DNA of 64,000 bases from Pseudorhizobium flavum (GTDB taxonomy: Bacteria; Pseudomonadota; Alphaproteobacteria; Rhizobiales; Rhizobiaceae), in NCBI RefSeq assembly GCF_902502825.2, contig NZ_LR723670.1:744001-808000 (forward strand), read 5' to 3'. Both the position numbers and the translations under genes were made by a program. This document shows, piece by piece, positions 56,292 through 64,000 of the stretch. The notes below the pieces were generated by a model. It ran no database searches, was not told the origin of the DNA, and saw only the letters and a list, made by a program, of their open reading frames with translations. The stretch's first letter is position 1. Every line of letters starts with the position of its first letter.

Positions 56292-56365
56292 GGCGGGCTC
56301 CTGTAGCGGAACCGTAGCGGAAAGCAGCCGTCTTTGCCAGTTTGGCGCGTTGGTAAGGGGAAGGC

Positions 56366-57469
56366 TTAGCTCGCGCCGCCGATCATGCGGCTCCATTGTT
56401 CGCCCGCCAGTCCATTGAGGAAGGCGTCACCGGATCTGGCCTTTTCCAGAAGAGCTTCATCGCGGGAATGGACGATGCTGGACCCGGTGTTGACGAGTGC
56501 TAGGCGGCGGCCGAGCATGGCGTTCATGAATGCCGGTTGCATGCGACCCCGCACGAGACTGGCGCCCCGTGCCGCCGCATCGACCAGGACCGCATCGAGG
56601 ACCGGTCCTTCCTGCCCCGGCAGGGCAAGAAGCTGCAGGACCCGGGCAGTGGAGCCCGGCCGAACATGGTAGAAGCTGGCACCGATTGCCGTCTGTCTCC
56701 GGTCGAACATGCCGACGATGACAGCTTCACCGTAAGCCGGCTTTGTCATCGCCTGGCGGGCCAGTCGGGCGGTTTCTTCTGCTGGCCAGGCGGGCCGTAG
56801 CGAAAAGTGCCGGGTACAGGTCCCGAAGATGTCGGCGAACTCTTCCGGCTCGATGGTTCGTGTCGTCACCGCCTTCTGGTCGTTCGGAAAAGCCGCCCAG
56901 CGAAGCGGATCGGTCTGGACACGGCTGCGAACACGGCGACCCGCCATCCGGGCCAGAGGTTTCAGATGGCTGAGGAACGAAAGGCGGCACCCGGCACCAT
57001 CCAGCAGCGCCATCGCCGGGTCGACGATGCGGACCCAGTCCAGGCTGTGTTGGGGAAGTGCCAAGCCGCCCAGGCCCCGCCACATGCGCAGGGAAACATC
57101 GCTGGCGGTATCGGTAAAGGAAAGGTCTTGGGGTCCCTCCAGCGCTGCCTTCAGCAGCTTGGCACCGGAAAGTGGTCCGGTTCTTTCCGCATCGACCATA
57201 ATGGAGCTGCAGAGCGCCATGCGGAGCGGCCTGTCGTCGAGCGTCATGGCCAGCACGTGCCGCCCGATGAAGCCGCTCAGCGCTCCATCGTCCTCGACAT
57301 GCACCAGGGATGGCAGTTCCGGGGCGCAGGCCTCGTCATCGAGATAGACAGCGCGGATATCCGCAAGCAAAGCGGCGGGTGGCGGCGTGTTCTGCCGGCG
57401 AAAAACGCGCTGGAAGAGCGCTGCCACGGCTCCCGCGTCACTCTCCGTCAGTGCTCGTATCCTACCCAT
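56366..57469 (-). CDS. GNAT-like N-acyltransferase family protein
   Basis: A 367-residue protein whose N-terminus ('RALTESDAGAVAALFQRVFR') and 'LCSSIMVDAERTGPLSGAKLLKAAL' resemble an acetyltransferase with a CoA-binding loop. The middle and C-terminal parts look like a second, weaker acyltransferase-like domain ('AVIVGMFDRRQTAIGASFYHVRPGS' and 'LVDAAARGASLVRGRMQ'), as in double-GNAT or FemAB-like proteins. The substrate is unknown. GGAG precedes the ATG by 4-5 bases. It lies downstream of the TRAP operon on the same strand with a 100-bp gap. Confidence 0.6.
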   Translation of the reverse strand: MGRIRALTESDAGAVAALFQRVFRRQNTPPPAALLADIRAVYLDDEACAPELPSLVHVEDDGALSGFIGRHVLAMTLDDRPLRMALCSSIMVDAERTGPLSGAKLLKAALEGPQDLSFTDTASDVSLRMWRGLGGLALPQHSLDWVRIVDPAMALLDGAGCRLSFLSHLKPLARMAGRRVRSRVQTDPLRWAAFPNDQKAVTTRTIEPEEFADIFGTCTRHFSLRPAWPAEETARLARQAMTKPAYGEAVIVGMFDRRQTAIGASFYHVRPGSTARVLQLLALPGQEGPVLDAVLVDAAARGASLVRGRMQPAFMNAMLGRRLALVNTGSSIVHSRDEALLEKARSGDAFLNGLAGEQWSRMIGGAS

Positions 57470-57569
57470 TTGGCTCCCGCGCCCGGATGTCTGCGCTGCA
57501 GCCTTAGGGCGTGAACCTCAAGAACGGGTTGATGCCCGCTGATGAATCCTGGTTATGGTGAAGATGACG

Positions 57570-57947
57570 TTATGGCGTCCCTGAAGGCTCGCTGCAGGGT
57601 TCGAGGACGACCGCGTCGCCGGCCGCGGCTCCGACCTCCATGCAGCCACTGTCGTGGCAGAGCGTCCATCCCCTTCCGGTCGCGCCGGAGGCTGCAAGTG
57701 AGATCCGTTGCTGCGGCGCCAGTCCCGGCTCCCAGACCCACCAGCCTTCGCGCAATACGGCGTCAGGCCCGGGCTCCATGCCCGCCCCGGATCCCTTCAC
57801 GGCAGCTTCCGCGAGTTCCAGCCCCGCCGGCGTCAGCTCCCAGTGCTCCCGCCATTCCGTCTTCTCGACGGAATGTGTCCAGGACAGGGTGAAGGCGGAG
57901 ATGGCCAGCGCGATGGTCTTGCCGCCCGCCAGCACGCAGAGGCTCAC
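57570..57947 (-). CDS. DUF1850 protein linked to the TAXI-TRAP transporter
   Basis: A 125-residue protein beginning with a hydrophobic stretch ('VSLCVLAGGKTIALAIS') and then the DUF1850 core ('FTLSWTHSVEKTEWREHWEL', 'AAVKGSGAGMEPGPD', 'REGWWVWEP'). DUF1850 genes are typically found right after fused TAXI-TRAP permease genes. The GTG start at 57947 overlaps the permease stop by 4 bp (GTGA), which is why this start is chosen over the frame's far upstream opening. Probably a small accessory subunit; function unknown. Confidence 0.85.
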   Translation of the reverse strand: MSLCVLAGGKTIALAISAFTLSWTHSVEKTEWREHWELTPAGLELAEAAVKGSGAGMEPGPDAVLREGWWVWEPGLAPQQRISLAASGATGRGWTLCHDSGCMEVGAAAGDAVVLEPCSEPSGTP

Positions 57948-60055
57948 GGTACGGCGACAGGGCGTGAGGATCGCCGCGCCCGCAGCCAGTGCTGACCCAC
58001 CATGATGATGCCGAGCGCCCAGCCGAGTTCGTCGGTCCAGGGAAGGGCGACCACGACGGAGGCCCCGGCAGCGAAGGCCAGAATCCGCTCCCACATCGCC
58101 AGCGGAGCGAAGAGGAAGCCTACGACGGCAACGCCCCAGAGGGCGATGCCGAAGCAGGCCTTGACGAAGATGTAGGCCACCTCCACGGGATATCCCCAGG
58201 CCGCGGCGATCGGTCCGGCATCCTGCAGCATCAGGGCCGGCGTGTAGACCGCCATGAAGGGCACGATGAAGCCCGCTGCTGCAAGCTTGGTGGCCTGGAT
58301 CGATATCTTCAATCCCGATGTCTTGGCCATGGGTGCCGCAGCGAAGCAGGCGAGCGCCACCGGCGGCGTCAGGTCTGCCATGATGCCGAAATAGAAGACG
58401 AACATGTGGGAGACGAGAAGCGGCACGCCGAGTTCCAGCAAGGCAGGGCCTGCGAGCGACGAGGTAATGATGTAGTTCGGGATTGTCGGGATGCCCATGC
58501 CGAGGATCAGGCAGGTAATCATCGTCAGCACCAGCGAAAGGAACAGGTTGTCCTCTCCCACCCGGATGATGAAGCCGATGAAGGTCGAGGCGATGCCGGT
58601 CAGCGTCAGCGTGCCGATGACGATGCCGACGATGGCGCAGGCGATCCCGACAGGCAGCGCGTTCTTCGCGCCTTCTGCCATGGCGTCGCGGCAGATCCCG
58701 AGAGTCTCGCGGCCGCCCTTGACGAAGAAGCAGGCGGCAATGAGTGCGAGGATCACGAGCGCCAGGAAGTTTACGCCGAACTTCAGGAAGGATGCGGCAG
58801 CAAGACCCACCGCCAGCCAGAACACCAGCCGGAAGACGAAGGGGCCGATCGACGCGGCTAGCGGCATGCCGAGGATCAGCACGACCACCAGCGCCAGTCC
58901 CATCGTGCCTGCGAAGATCGGCGTGTAGCCGGCAAATAGCAGATAGACGAGGACGGCGAGCGGCAGGACCAGGGGCCAGTGCTCCCTGACGGCCTGCCAG
59001 GGATTGGGCAGTTCTGCCCTATTCATGCCGCGCAGTCCGGCCTTGCCGGCTTCCAGGAACACGGTCCAGAAGCAGACCCCGAAATAGAGAATGGCGGGGA
59101 TCAGGGCCGCCTTGACGATGTCCGCATAGGGCACGTTCAGCGTCTCGGCCATGATGAAGGCAACCGCGCCCATCACCGGCGGCATGATCTGTCCGCCCAT
59201 GGAGGAGGTCGCCTCGACCCCGCCAGCGAAGGACGAGCGGAAGCCGAACCGCTTCATCAGGGGAATGGTGAACTGGCCGCTGGCCACGACATTGGCGACG
59301 CCGGAGCCGGAAATCGTACCCATCAGCGCCGAGGACATCACGCAGACCTGCGCGGGCCCACCGCGCCAGGTGCCGACCAGTCCAAGGGCAAAATCATTGA
59401 ACAGCGCCAGCATGCCGGCGCGCTCCAGGAAGGCTGCGAAGACGACGAAGATGAAGATATAGGCCGCGGAGACATAGATGGGCGTGCCGTAGATGCCTTC
59501 GGTGCCGAAGCCGAAATGCTCGACGATCAGTTCGAAATCGTAGCCGCGATGGATGAAGGGCGGCGGAAAATACTGGCCGAAGAAGCAATAGGCGAGGAAA
59601 ATGGCGGCAATGATCGTCAGCGGCAGCCCCATCAGTCGCCGCGCACCTTCGAAGACCAGCACGATCATCACCGTCGCGACGGTCAGGTCGAGCGGCGTAT
59701 GGAACCCGCTGCGCAGAATGAGTTGCTCGTAGAAGACCCAGTTGTAGATGCCGGTCAGGAAGCCGAGGATCCCGAGCGACCAGAACCAGACCTTCCCGGC
59801 CTTCGTCTTAGCGACTAGGTTGCCGAAGAGCACGAAGCCCAGCAACAGCAGGAAGCCCACATGCATGGCCCTTACGACCTGGCTCGGCAGAGTGCCGTAG
59901 GCGGCGGTCCAGAGCTGGAACAGCGAGAAGGTAAAGGCGATCCAGAAGGCGATCCGGCCGGCCATGCCGCTGCCGAAGCCAGAAGGCAGGCCCTCGATTG
60001 CCTCTTCCGCACTATGCGGGGCAGGCTTGCTCTCCACTGCTGCAAGATCGCTCAT
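57944..60055 (-). CDS. TRAP transporter permease, fused 4TM/12TM subunits (TAXI type)
   Basis: A 703-residue integral membrane protein: an N-terminal DctQ-like group of about five spans ('FSLFQLWTAAYGTLPSQVV' onwards) joined to a large DctM-like transporter part with a dozen spans. Conserved DctM stretches: 'SSALMGTISGSGVANVVASGQFTIPLMKR' region, 'GGVEATSSMGGQIMPPVMGAVAF', 'GMGIPTIPNYIITSSLAGPALLELG' and 'GIMADLTPPVALACFAAAPMAK'. It imports an organic acid or related solute using the sodium or proton gradient, with a periplasmic binding protein. GAGGA precedes the ATG. Confidence 0.94.
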   Translation of the reverse strand: MSDLAAVESKPAPHSAEEAIEGLPSGFGSGMAGRIAFWIAFTFSLFQLWTAAYGTLPSQVVRAMHVGFLLLLGFVLFGNLVAKTKAGKVWFWSLGILGFLTGIYNWVFYEQLILRSGFHTPLDLTVATVMIVLVFEGARRLMGLPLTIIAAIFLAYCFFGQYFPPPFIHRGYDFELIVEHFGFGTEGIYGTPIYVSAAYIFIFVVFAAFLERAGMLALFNDFALGLVGTWRGGPAQVCVMSSALMGTISGSGVANVVASGQFTIPLMKRFGFRSSFAGGVEATSSMGGQIMPPVMGAVAFIMAETLNVPYADIVKAALIPAILYFGVCFWTVFLEAGKAGLRGMNRAELPNPWQAVREHWPLVLPLAVLVYLLFAGYTPIFAGTMGLALVVVLILGMPLAASIGPFVFRLVFWLAVGLAAASFLKFGVNFLALVILALIAACFFVKGGRETLGICRDAMAEGAKNALPVGIACAIVGIVIGTLTLTGIASTFIGFIIRVGEDNLFLSLVLTMITCLILGMGIPTIPNYIITSSLAGPALLELGVPLLVSHMFVFYFGIMADLTPPVALACFAAAPMAKTSGLKISIQATKLAAAGFIVPFMAVYTPALMLQDAGPIAAAWGYPVEVAYIFVKACFGIALWGVAVVGFLFAPLAMWERILAFAAGASVVVALPWTDELGWALGIIMVGQHWLRARRSSRPVAVP

Positions 60056-60087
60056 TCGTTCCTCGTCACCCGAAAGCTGAAACAGAA

Positions 60088-60119
60088 ATCCCCGCGGCTG
60101 CTTTCACAGCCACGGGGAT
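60088..60119 (-). terminator. Intra-operon terminator/attenuator between the TAXI protein and permease genes
   Basis: ATCCCCG (60088-60094) and GGCTG (60096-60100) pair with CAGCC (60107-60111) and CGGGGAT (60113-60119), 12 pairs with one mismatch. On the minus strand it is followed by TTTCTGTTT. It would lower permease expression relative to the binding protein, a usual arrangement. Confidence 0.65.
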
Positions 60120-60135
60120 CGATGCGTTCCTGACC

Positions 60136-61095
60136 TTACTGCATCAGCCCGGCTTCTTTGTAGTAGCGCTCAGCGCCGGGATGAAGCGGAACGGGCATGC
60201 CGTCGAGCGCCTTCTTCGGGTCAATTGCCTTTGCCGCAGCGTGCGATGCTGCGAGGCGGTCGAGGTTCTCGAACAGCAGTTTCGTCATCTGATAGGCGGT
60301 CTCTTCCGAAACCCCCTCATGGGTGATGAGGAAGTTGCCGACGGCTGCCGTCGGAACGTCTTCGGTCTGGCCGTCATAGGTGCCGGCGGGGATGGTCACC
60401 GCCATATAGGGGGCGCCGATCTTTTCGACATCCGCCGCCGGAACGGCAACTACGTTGATCGGCAAGGAGGTTGCGAGGTCGCGGATCGAGGCAACCCCGA
60501 GGCCGGCCGACTGCAGTGTCGCGTCGAGCTGGCGGTTCTTGATCAGTTCAACGGATTCCGCAAACGGGAGGTATTCTGTCTTGCCGAGGTCCTCATATGA
60601 CATGCCTGCAGCTTCGAAGATCGCCCGGGCATTCAGCTCCGTTCCGGACTTCGGTGCGCCGACGGACAGGCTCTTGCCCTTCAGGTCGGCCAGCGACTTC
60701 ACGCCCGACTCCTGGCTGGCGACGATCTGGATGTAGTTCGGATAGATCGCTGCGATACCGCGCAGCTTGTCGAGCTTGCCGGGGAACCCTGCCTCGGTGT
60801 TGCCTTCCCAGCCCATCTGGACGGAGTCACCGAGCGCGAAGCCGATCTCTCCGCGGCCGGCCTGCAGCAGATTGAGGTTTTCGACGGATGCCTTGGTTGC
60901 TTGCACCTGTGTGCGGACGCCCTCGATCTTCTCGCCATAGATTTCCGAAAGAGCGACGCCCAGCGGATAGTAGACGCCCGAGGTGCCGCCGGTCAGTACG
61001 TTGATGAACTCCTGCGCCCTGGCTCCCGTGGATGCGAAAGTGGCGGAAACCGCCAGGGTGGCGGCGAGCACGAGGTTGATTTTGCTTGATTTCAC
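60136..61095 (-). CDS. TAXI-family TRAP transporter solute-binding protein
   Basis: A 319-residue periplasmic protein with a signal peptide ('SKINLVLAATLAVSATFAST', cleaved after 'ARA') and the TAXI core ('FINVLTGGTSGVYYPLGVALSEIY', 'LKGKSLSVGAPKSGTELNARAIF', 'FAESVELIKNRQLDATLQSAGLG'). GTG start at 61095 with GGGAGG 7 bases before it. First gene of the transport operon (binding protein - permease - DUF1850). TAXI ligands known elsewhere include glutamate and other carboxylates; unknown here. Confidence 0.94.
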   Translation of the reverse strand: MKSSKINLVLAATLAVSATFASTGARAQEFINVLTGGTSGVYYPLGVALSEIYGEKIEGVRTQVQATKASVENLNLLQAGRGEIGFALGDSVQMGWEGNTEAGFPGKLDKLRGIAAIYPNYIQIVASQESGVKSLADLKGKSLSVGAPKSGTELNARAIFEAAGMSYEDLGKTEYLPFAESVELIKNRQLDATLQSAGLGVASIRDLATSLPINVVAVPAADVEKIGAPYMAVTIPAGTYDGQTEDVPTAAVGNFLITHEGVSEETAYQMTKLLFENLDRLAASHAAAKAIDPKKALDGMPVPLHPGAERYYKEAGLMQ

Positions 61096-61215
61096 GATTG
61101 TTCCTCCCAAAGCCATCGTCAGCAGACGCTAAACATGCGGAACTGGAAGGGGGTCGTCAATCGCTTTGTGCCCGAAGTGGGGCAAACTTCTTACAAGCTT
61201 GAACTAATGCCGTGT

Positions 61216-61470
61216 TCACTCGCCGTCGAGGGGTTCCACGCCCTGCGGTTTGCCTGCTCGGTCGAGGCGGATTTTCTCGATTCGGTTCTCTGCCGCGGCA
61301 AGAAGTTTCTCGCAATGTTTCTTCAAGGCTTCGCCGCGTTCGTAGATGGCGATGGACTCGTCCAGCGCCACGTCACCCCGTTCCAGCCGCGCAACGATGC
61401 TCTCGAGCTCCGCTACGGCCTTCTCGAAGGTGTAGCCGCTGACGTCGATGGTTTCCGCGGTCTCGGTCAT
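61216..61470 (-). CDS. xseB: Exodeoxyribonuclease VII small subunit
   Basis: An 84-residue helical protein with the XseB pattern '[28 protein letters not shown]' region and '[25 protein letters not shown]'. It caps and regulates the large subunit XseA, which is not in the window. It lies 2 bp after the HDAC-like gene stop and is co-transcribed with it. Confidence 0.95.
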   Translation of the reverse strand: MTETAETIDVSGYTFEKAVAELESIVARLERGDVALDESIAIYERGEALKKHCEKLLAAAENRIEKIRLDRAGKPQGVEPLDGE

Positions 61471-61472
61471 GT

Positions 61473-62405
61473 TCAGCCCTTCATCAGTCTGCAGATGTGC
61501 AGCCCGGCTGATTCCGCCAAGCCTTCCAGATCATAGCCACCCTCCAGCAGGCTGATAAGCCGGTTCCCGGCATATTTCCCCGCTAGTTCCATGAGACGCC
61601 CGGTCGCCCAGTCGAAATCGTCGCCGACGAGGTTGATCTGCGCCAGCGGGTCTCGATGATGCGCGTCAAACCCGGCCGAGATGATCAGGAAGTCGGGGCG
61701 AAAGTTCTCAAGCGCGGGTATCACGCGGCTCTTGAACGCTTCCCGGAAATGCTCACTGGCGGAATCCTTTTCCAGCGGTGCGTTGACAATATTACCCTTC
61801 GTGCCGGTCTCGTCCTTCGCGCCCGTCCACGGATAGAGCGGCATCTGATGGGTGGAGCAGAACAGCACGGATGGGTCATCCCAGAAGATGTCCTGCGTTC
61901 CGTTGCCATGATGGACGTCCCAGTCGACGATCGCCACCCGCTCCACGCCATAGGTCTTCTGTGCGTGACGTGCGGCAATCGCGGCGTTGTTGAAAAGGCA
62001 GAAGCCCATCGCTTTGGTCTTTTCGGCGTGATGGCCCGGAGGGCGCGCAGCAACGAAGACATTGTCGGCGGCACCAGTGAACACGTCATCCACGGCTGCC
62101 GTGGCCGCACCGACGCCGGTCAGCGCCGCCTCCAGGCTTCGTGGACCGACGTAGGTATCGGCCTCGATCTGGTGAACCTCGTCCTCTTCCGGGATCTCGC
62201 GCACCACCGCCCGCAGGTGCTCCTCGGGATGGGCAAGCAGCACCGCATCCTCGCTTGCCTGCGGCGCCTTCTTCCGGTCCAGCTTCTCGAAATTGGGATG
62301 CTGGAGCGCGATAGCCAGCGAACGCAGCCGGTCGGCGCGTTCCGGATGACCTTCCGGCGTCCGGTGCTCCAGGAAGATGTCGTGTTCGTAAAGGCGGGTG
62401 GGCAT
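61473..62405 (-). CDS. Histone-deacetylase-fold family protein
   Basis: A 310-residue zinc hydrolase of the class II HDAC/acetylpolyamine amidohydrolase group. Catalytic elements are present: '[23 protein letters not shown]' (His-His), '[18 protein letters not shown]' (Asp/His zinc ligands), '[13 protein letters not shown]' (Asp) and '[13 protein letters not shown]'. It probably deacetylates a small molecule or a protein lysine. The start at 62405 is preferred, with GAGGG just upstream; the frame runs to 62465. It precedes xseB and diverges from the thioesterase gene. Confidence 0.93.
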   Translation of the reverse strand: MPTRLYEHDIFLEHRTPEGHPERADRLRSLAIALQHPNFEKLDRKKAPQASEDAVLLAHPEEHLRAVVREIPEEDEVHQIEADTYVGPRSLEAALTGVGAATAAVDDVFTGAADNVFVAARPPGHHAEKTKAMGFCLFNNAAIAARHAQKTYGVERVAIVDWDVHHGNGTQDIFWDDPSVLFCSTHQMPLYPWTGAKDETGTKGNIVNAPLEKDSASEHFREAFKSRVIPALENFRPDFLIISAGFDAHHRDPLAQINLVGDDFDWATGRLMELAGKYAGNRLISLLEGGYDLEGLAESAGLHICRLMKG

Positions 62406-62506
62406 TCGGACCCTCGTATTCCGGTTTGCCACGAGATGGCGCAGATCACGCTCCATTTCAAGCAACTGCGCAGCCGCGCTTGTTTGAGGGCAAAGAATGG
62501 GCTTAC

Positions 62507-62938
62507 ATGATCAGGTCATGCCTGGAAGGTGCCGTGGATAGACAGCCCGCAGATTTCATCGAGTTTCAGGTCCCGTTCCGGGACGTCGACATGCATGGCG
62601 AGATGTTCAAGTCGGCTTACGTCGCGAGGGCGGAGGAAGCGCTGGCCTCCTTCTGGAAGCGGCGCCCGGCGGCGGCAGACGAACTCCATTTCACGGTCGG
62701 CAAGATCACCTGCAGCTTCCACGCCGCCCTGCGCCTGCACGATCAGGTTCGGATGGATGTTCATGTCAGCAAGATTGGCGGCAAGTCTGCCGGTTTCCTG
62801 GTTCGCATGGTCCGGGACGGCGAAAGCGACGCGGCGGCCGAGGCAGAGATCCTCTGGATTGCCTGCGATCGCCAGAACAAGGAGCCCGTCGCGCTCCCAG
62901 AGGACCTGAGGGACTGGCTATACGAGTTTCTGGATTAG
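62507..62938 (+). CDS. Acyl-CoA thioesterase (hot-dog fold, 4HBT-like)
   Basis: About 143 residues. Hot-dog thioesterase pattern: 'FRDVDMHGEMFKSAYVARAEEALASFW', with the catalytic Asp of DxDxxGH-type enzymes, although the usual 'GHVNN' reads 'MHGEM'. 'RLHDQVRMDVHVSKIGGKSAGFLVRM' follows. It hydrolyses an acyl-CoA or acyl-ACP; chain length unknown. The frame begins at 62426; the Met at 62507 is chosen because the upstream part would reach into the promoter region shared with the divergent HDAC-like gene. No strong Shine-Dalgarno. Confidence 0.82.
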   Translation: MIRSCLEGAVDRQPADFIEFQVPFRDVDMHGEMFKSAYVARAEEALASFWKRRPAAADELHFTVGKITCSFHAALRLHDQVRMDVHVSKIGGKSAGFLVRMVRDGESDAAAEAEILWIACDRQNKEPVALPEDLRDWLYEFLD

Positions 62939-63158
62939 TCTCTCGGCGACCTGCGAGCAGAACCCCGCGCGCCCTGGTTCAGCCGCCTGAGAAAACCGTT
63001 GACTCGGTATACAATCGACATCAAGATCACCAGCAGGGCGCCGTGTTGGGAGGCATCAGCGCCCGTGAAATATCCTGATACATAAATAGTTTACACACTG
63101 CGTAGGTCTCGCTGCGCGTGGCCTATGCATGATGCCGTGATCATTCTGGGAGGAAGTC

Positions 63159-64000
63159 ATGAAGCATCTGATATCGTCCACGGCCATGCTCATGGTCACG
63201 ACGACCCTGGCATATGCACAGACCCCGGCCGTGCCTGACAACCTGGAAAAGCTGTCGAATTTCCAAAGCACCGGCACGACCGAATTCACCGTCATTGAAC
63301 AGAAGGGCGAGTTCGCCGACGGGGTCAAGAAGAACCTTGAGCGCATCAAGCTGCCCGAGGGGTTCAAGATCGAGCTCTACGCCATCGTGCCCGATGCACG
63401 TCACATGGCGGTTGGACCGCAGGGGATTGTTACGTTCGTAGGGACGAGGAAGGACAAGGTCTGGGCCGTCACCGATCGCAACAAGGATCGTGTTGCCGAC
63501 GAGGTGAAGGACTTCGCGCCATCGCTGCAGTTCTCGATCCCCAACGGCCCCTGCTTCTCGAAGGACGGGTTCCTCTACATCGCGGAGCAGAACCGTGTCC
63601 TGCTGTTCCCGGCTGCGGAGTTCTTCTACGAGAGCCCGGACGTCGCTGCGTTCAACCTCGTGAAGAAGGGCGAGTTGATCCCGCCGGAGCATGAGAGCTT
63701 CAACCACACGGCGCGTGTCTGCAAGATTGGTCCCGATGGCAAGATCTACATCTCGCTGGGCCAGCCGTTCAACGTTGCGCCTGCGGAGAGCCTCGATACC
63801 TTCAAGGAGCACGGTATCGGCGGCATCATCCGCATGAACACCGACGGGACCGGACGGGAGGTCTATACCTACGGCATCCGCAATTCCGTAGGGCATGACT
63901 TCCATCCGGTGACGGGTGAACTCTGGTTCACCGATAACCAGGTGGACGGCATGGGCGATGACATCCCCCCGGGCGAGATCAACCGGCAGACGGAAGCCGG
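63159..64000 (+). CDS. PQQ-dependent glucose/sorbosone dehydrogenase family protein, 3' end cut off
   Basis: An open frame from ATG 63159 (GGGAGGAAG 4-9 bases before it) to the window edge, 280 codons visible. A signal peptide ('MKHLISSTAMLMVTTTLAYA') directs export. The visible part is the start of a soluble beta-propeller: 'KLPEGFKIELYAIVPDARHMAVGPQG', shortened here, then 'FVGTRKDKVWAV', 'DRVADEVKDFAPSLQFSIPNGP', 'RMNTDGTGREVYTYGIRNSVGHDFHP' and 'GELWFTDNQVDGMGDDIPPGE'. This matches periplasmic PQQ-dependent sugar dehydrogenases of the GDH-B/sorbosone type. The ligands in the second half are not visible. Confidence 0.88.
   Translation, partial: MKHLISSTAMLMVTTTLAYAQTPAVPDNLEKLSNFQSTGTTEFTVIEQKGEFADGVKKNLERIKLPEGFKIELYAIVPDARHMAVGPQGIVTFVGTRKDKVWAVTDRNKDRVADEVKDFAPSLQFSIPNGPCFSKDGFLYIAEQNRVLLFPAAEFFYESPDVAAFNLVKKGELIPPEHESFNHTARVCKIGPDGKIYISLGQPFNVAPAESLDTFKEHGIGGIIRMNTDGTGREVYTYGIRNSVGHDFHPVTGELWFTDNQVDGMGDDIPPGEINRQTEA

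Noticed and set aside
58979..59818. A 279-codon plus-strand frame opposite the TRAP permease
   Set aside because: His/Glu/Gly-rich shadow of hydrophobic codons on the other strand.
1..64000. tRNA, rRNA, insertion sequences, integrases, toxin-antitoxin or defence genes
   Set aside because: Looked for on both strands; nothing recognisable was found.

Overview
The window looks like chromosomal core DNA of an alphaproteobacterium of the Rhizobiaceae (Sinorhizobium/Ensifer-like). The evidence is high G+C coding, a split F0 ATP synthase operon (atpI-B-E-F'-F), BA14K proteins, a flagellar-type DUF1217 protein, and a gene order that, from memory, matches the Sinorhizobium meliloti chromosome (LuxR-mrp-atp-rnhB-moaB-ispE-ispB-glyQ-glyS; acyl-CoA dehydrogenase-enoyl-CoA hydratase-mcpU; tlyA-dxs). 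No IS element, prophage, CRISPR array, tRNA or rRNA gene was seen. Both ends are cut: a receiver-domain gene on the left and a PQQ-type sugar dehydrogenase gene on the right.

Layout. 0-5 kb: signalling and stress genes (receiver protein, GGDEF-EAL protein, PRC-barrel secreted protein, SMP-30 lactonase, LuxR-type solo). 5-12.6 kb: mrp, a SleB-type cell-wall hydrolase, the F0 operon, rnhB and a radical SAM gene. 12.6-19.9 kb: small glycosyltransferase, the ispE-moaB pair, a TPR protein, a polyprenyl diphosphate synthase, then DUF2007 / methyltransferase / S49 peptidase / small membrane protein. 20-26 kb: glyQ, lemA, DUF2207 protein, glyS. 26-35 kb: chemoreceptor, HPE1-like secreted protein, purD, tex, cfa, ubiA, DUF6101. 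35.5-42.3 kb: a very long DUF1217 repeat protein, FAD-linked oxidase, Sua5/TsaC, an unrecognised protein and two tandem BA14K genes. 42.4-47.3 kb: acyl-CoA dehydrogenase, enoyl-CoA hydratase and an mcpU-like chemoreceptor with a frameshift. 47.3-55.3 kb: a haem peroxidase with two compensating frameshifts, a TrmA-type RNA methyltransferase, tlyA, a third chemoreceptor and dxs. 55.3-61.1 kb: pirin, GNAT-like protein, and a TAXI-type TRAP transporter with DUF1850. 61.2-64 kb: xseB, HDAC-like deacetylase, thioesterase and the truncated PQQ dehydrogenase.

Functional links: ispE, ispB, dxs and ubiA supply isoprenoids and the ubiquinone side chain. glyQ and glyS form one enzyme but are separated by lemA-DUF2207. 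Three chemoreceptors lie within 28 kb, and only one keeps a visible C-terminal CheR/CheB-tethering pentapeptide.

The most interesting signals are in non-coding DNA and in broken frames: a dense nest of competing inverted repeats ahead of mrp; a 13-bp hairpin that buries the lemA ribosome binding site; a glycine-riboswitch-like leader on a DUF6101 gene; a 7+7 bp operator placed over the acyl-CoA dehydrogenase promoter; and three single-base indels within 0.8 kb that break mcpU and the convergent peroxidase. I found no clearly new multi-gene system; the window is mostly ordinary core genome.
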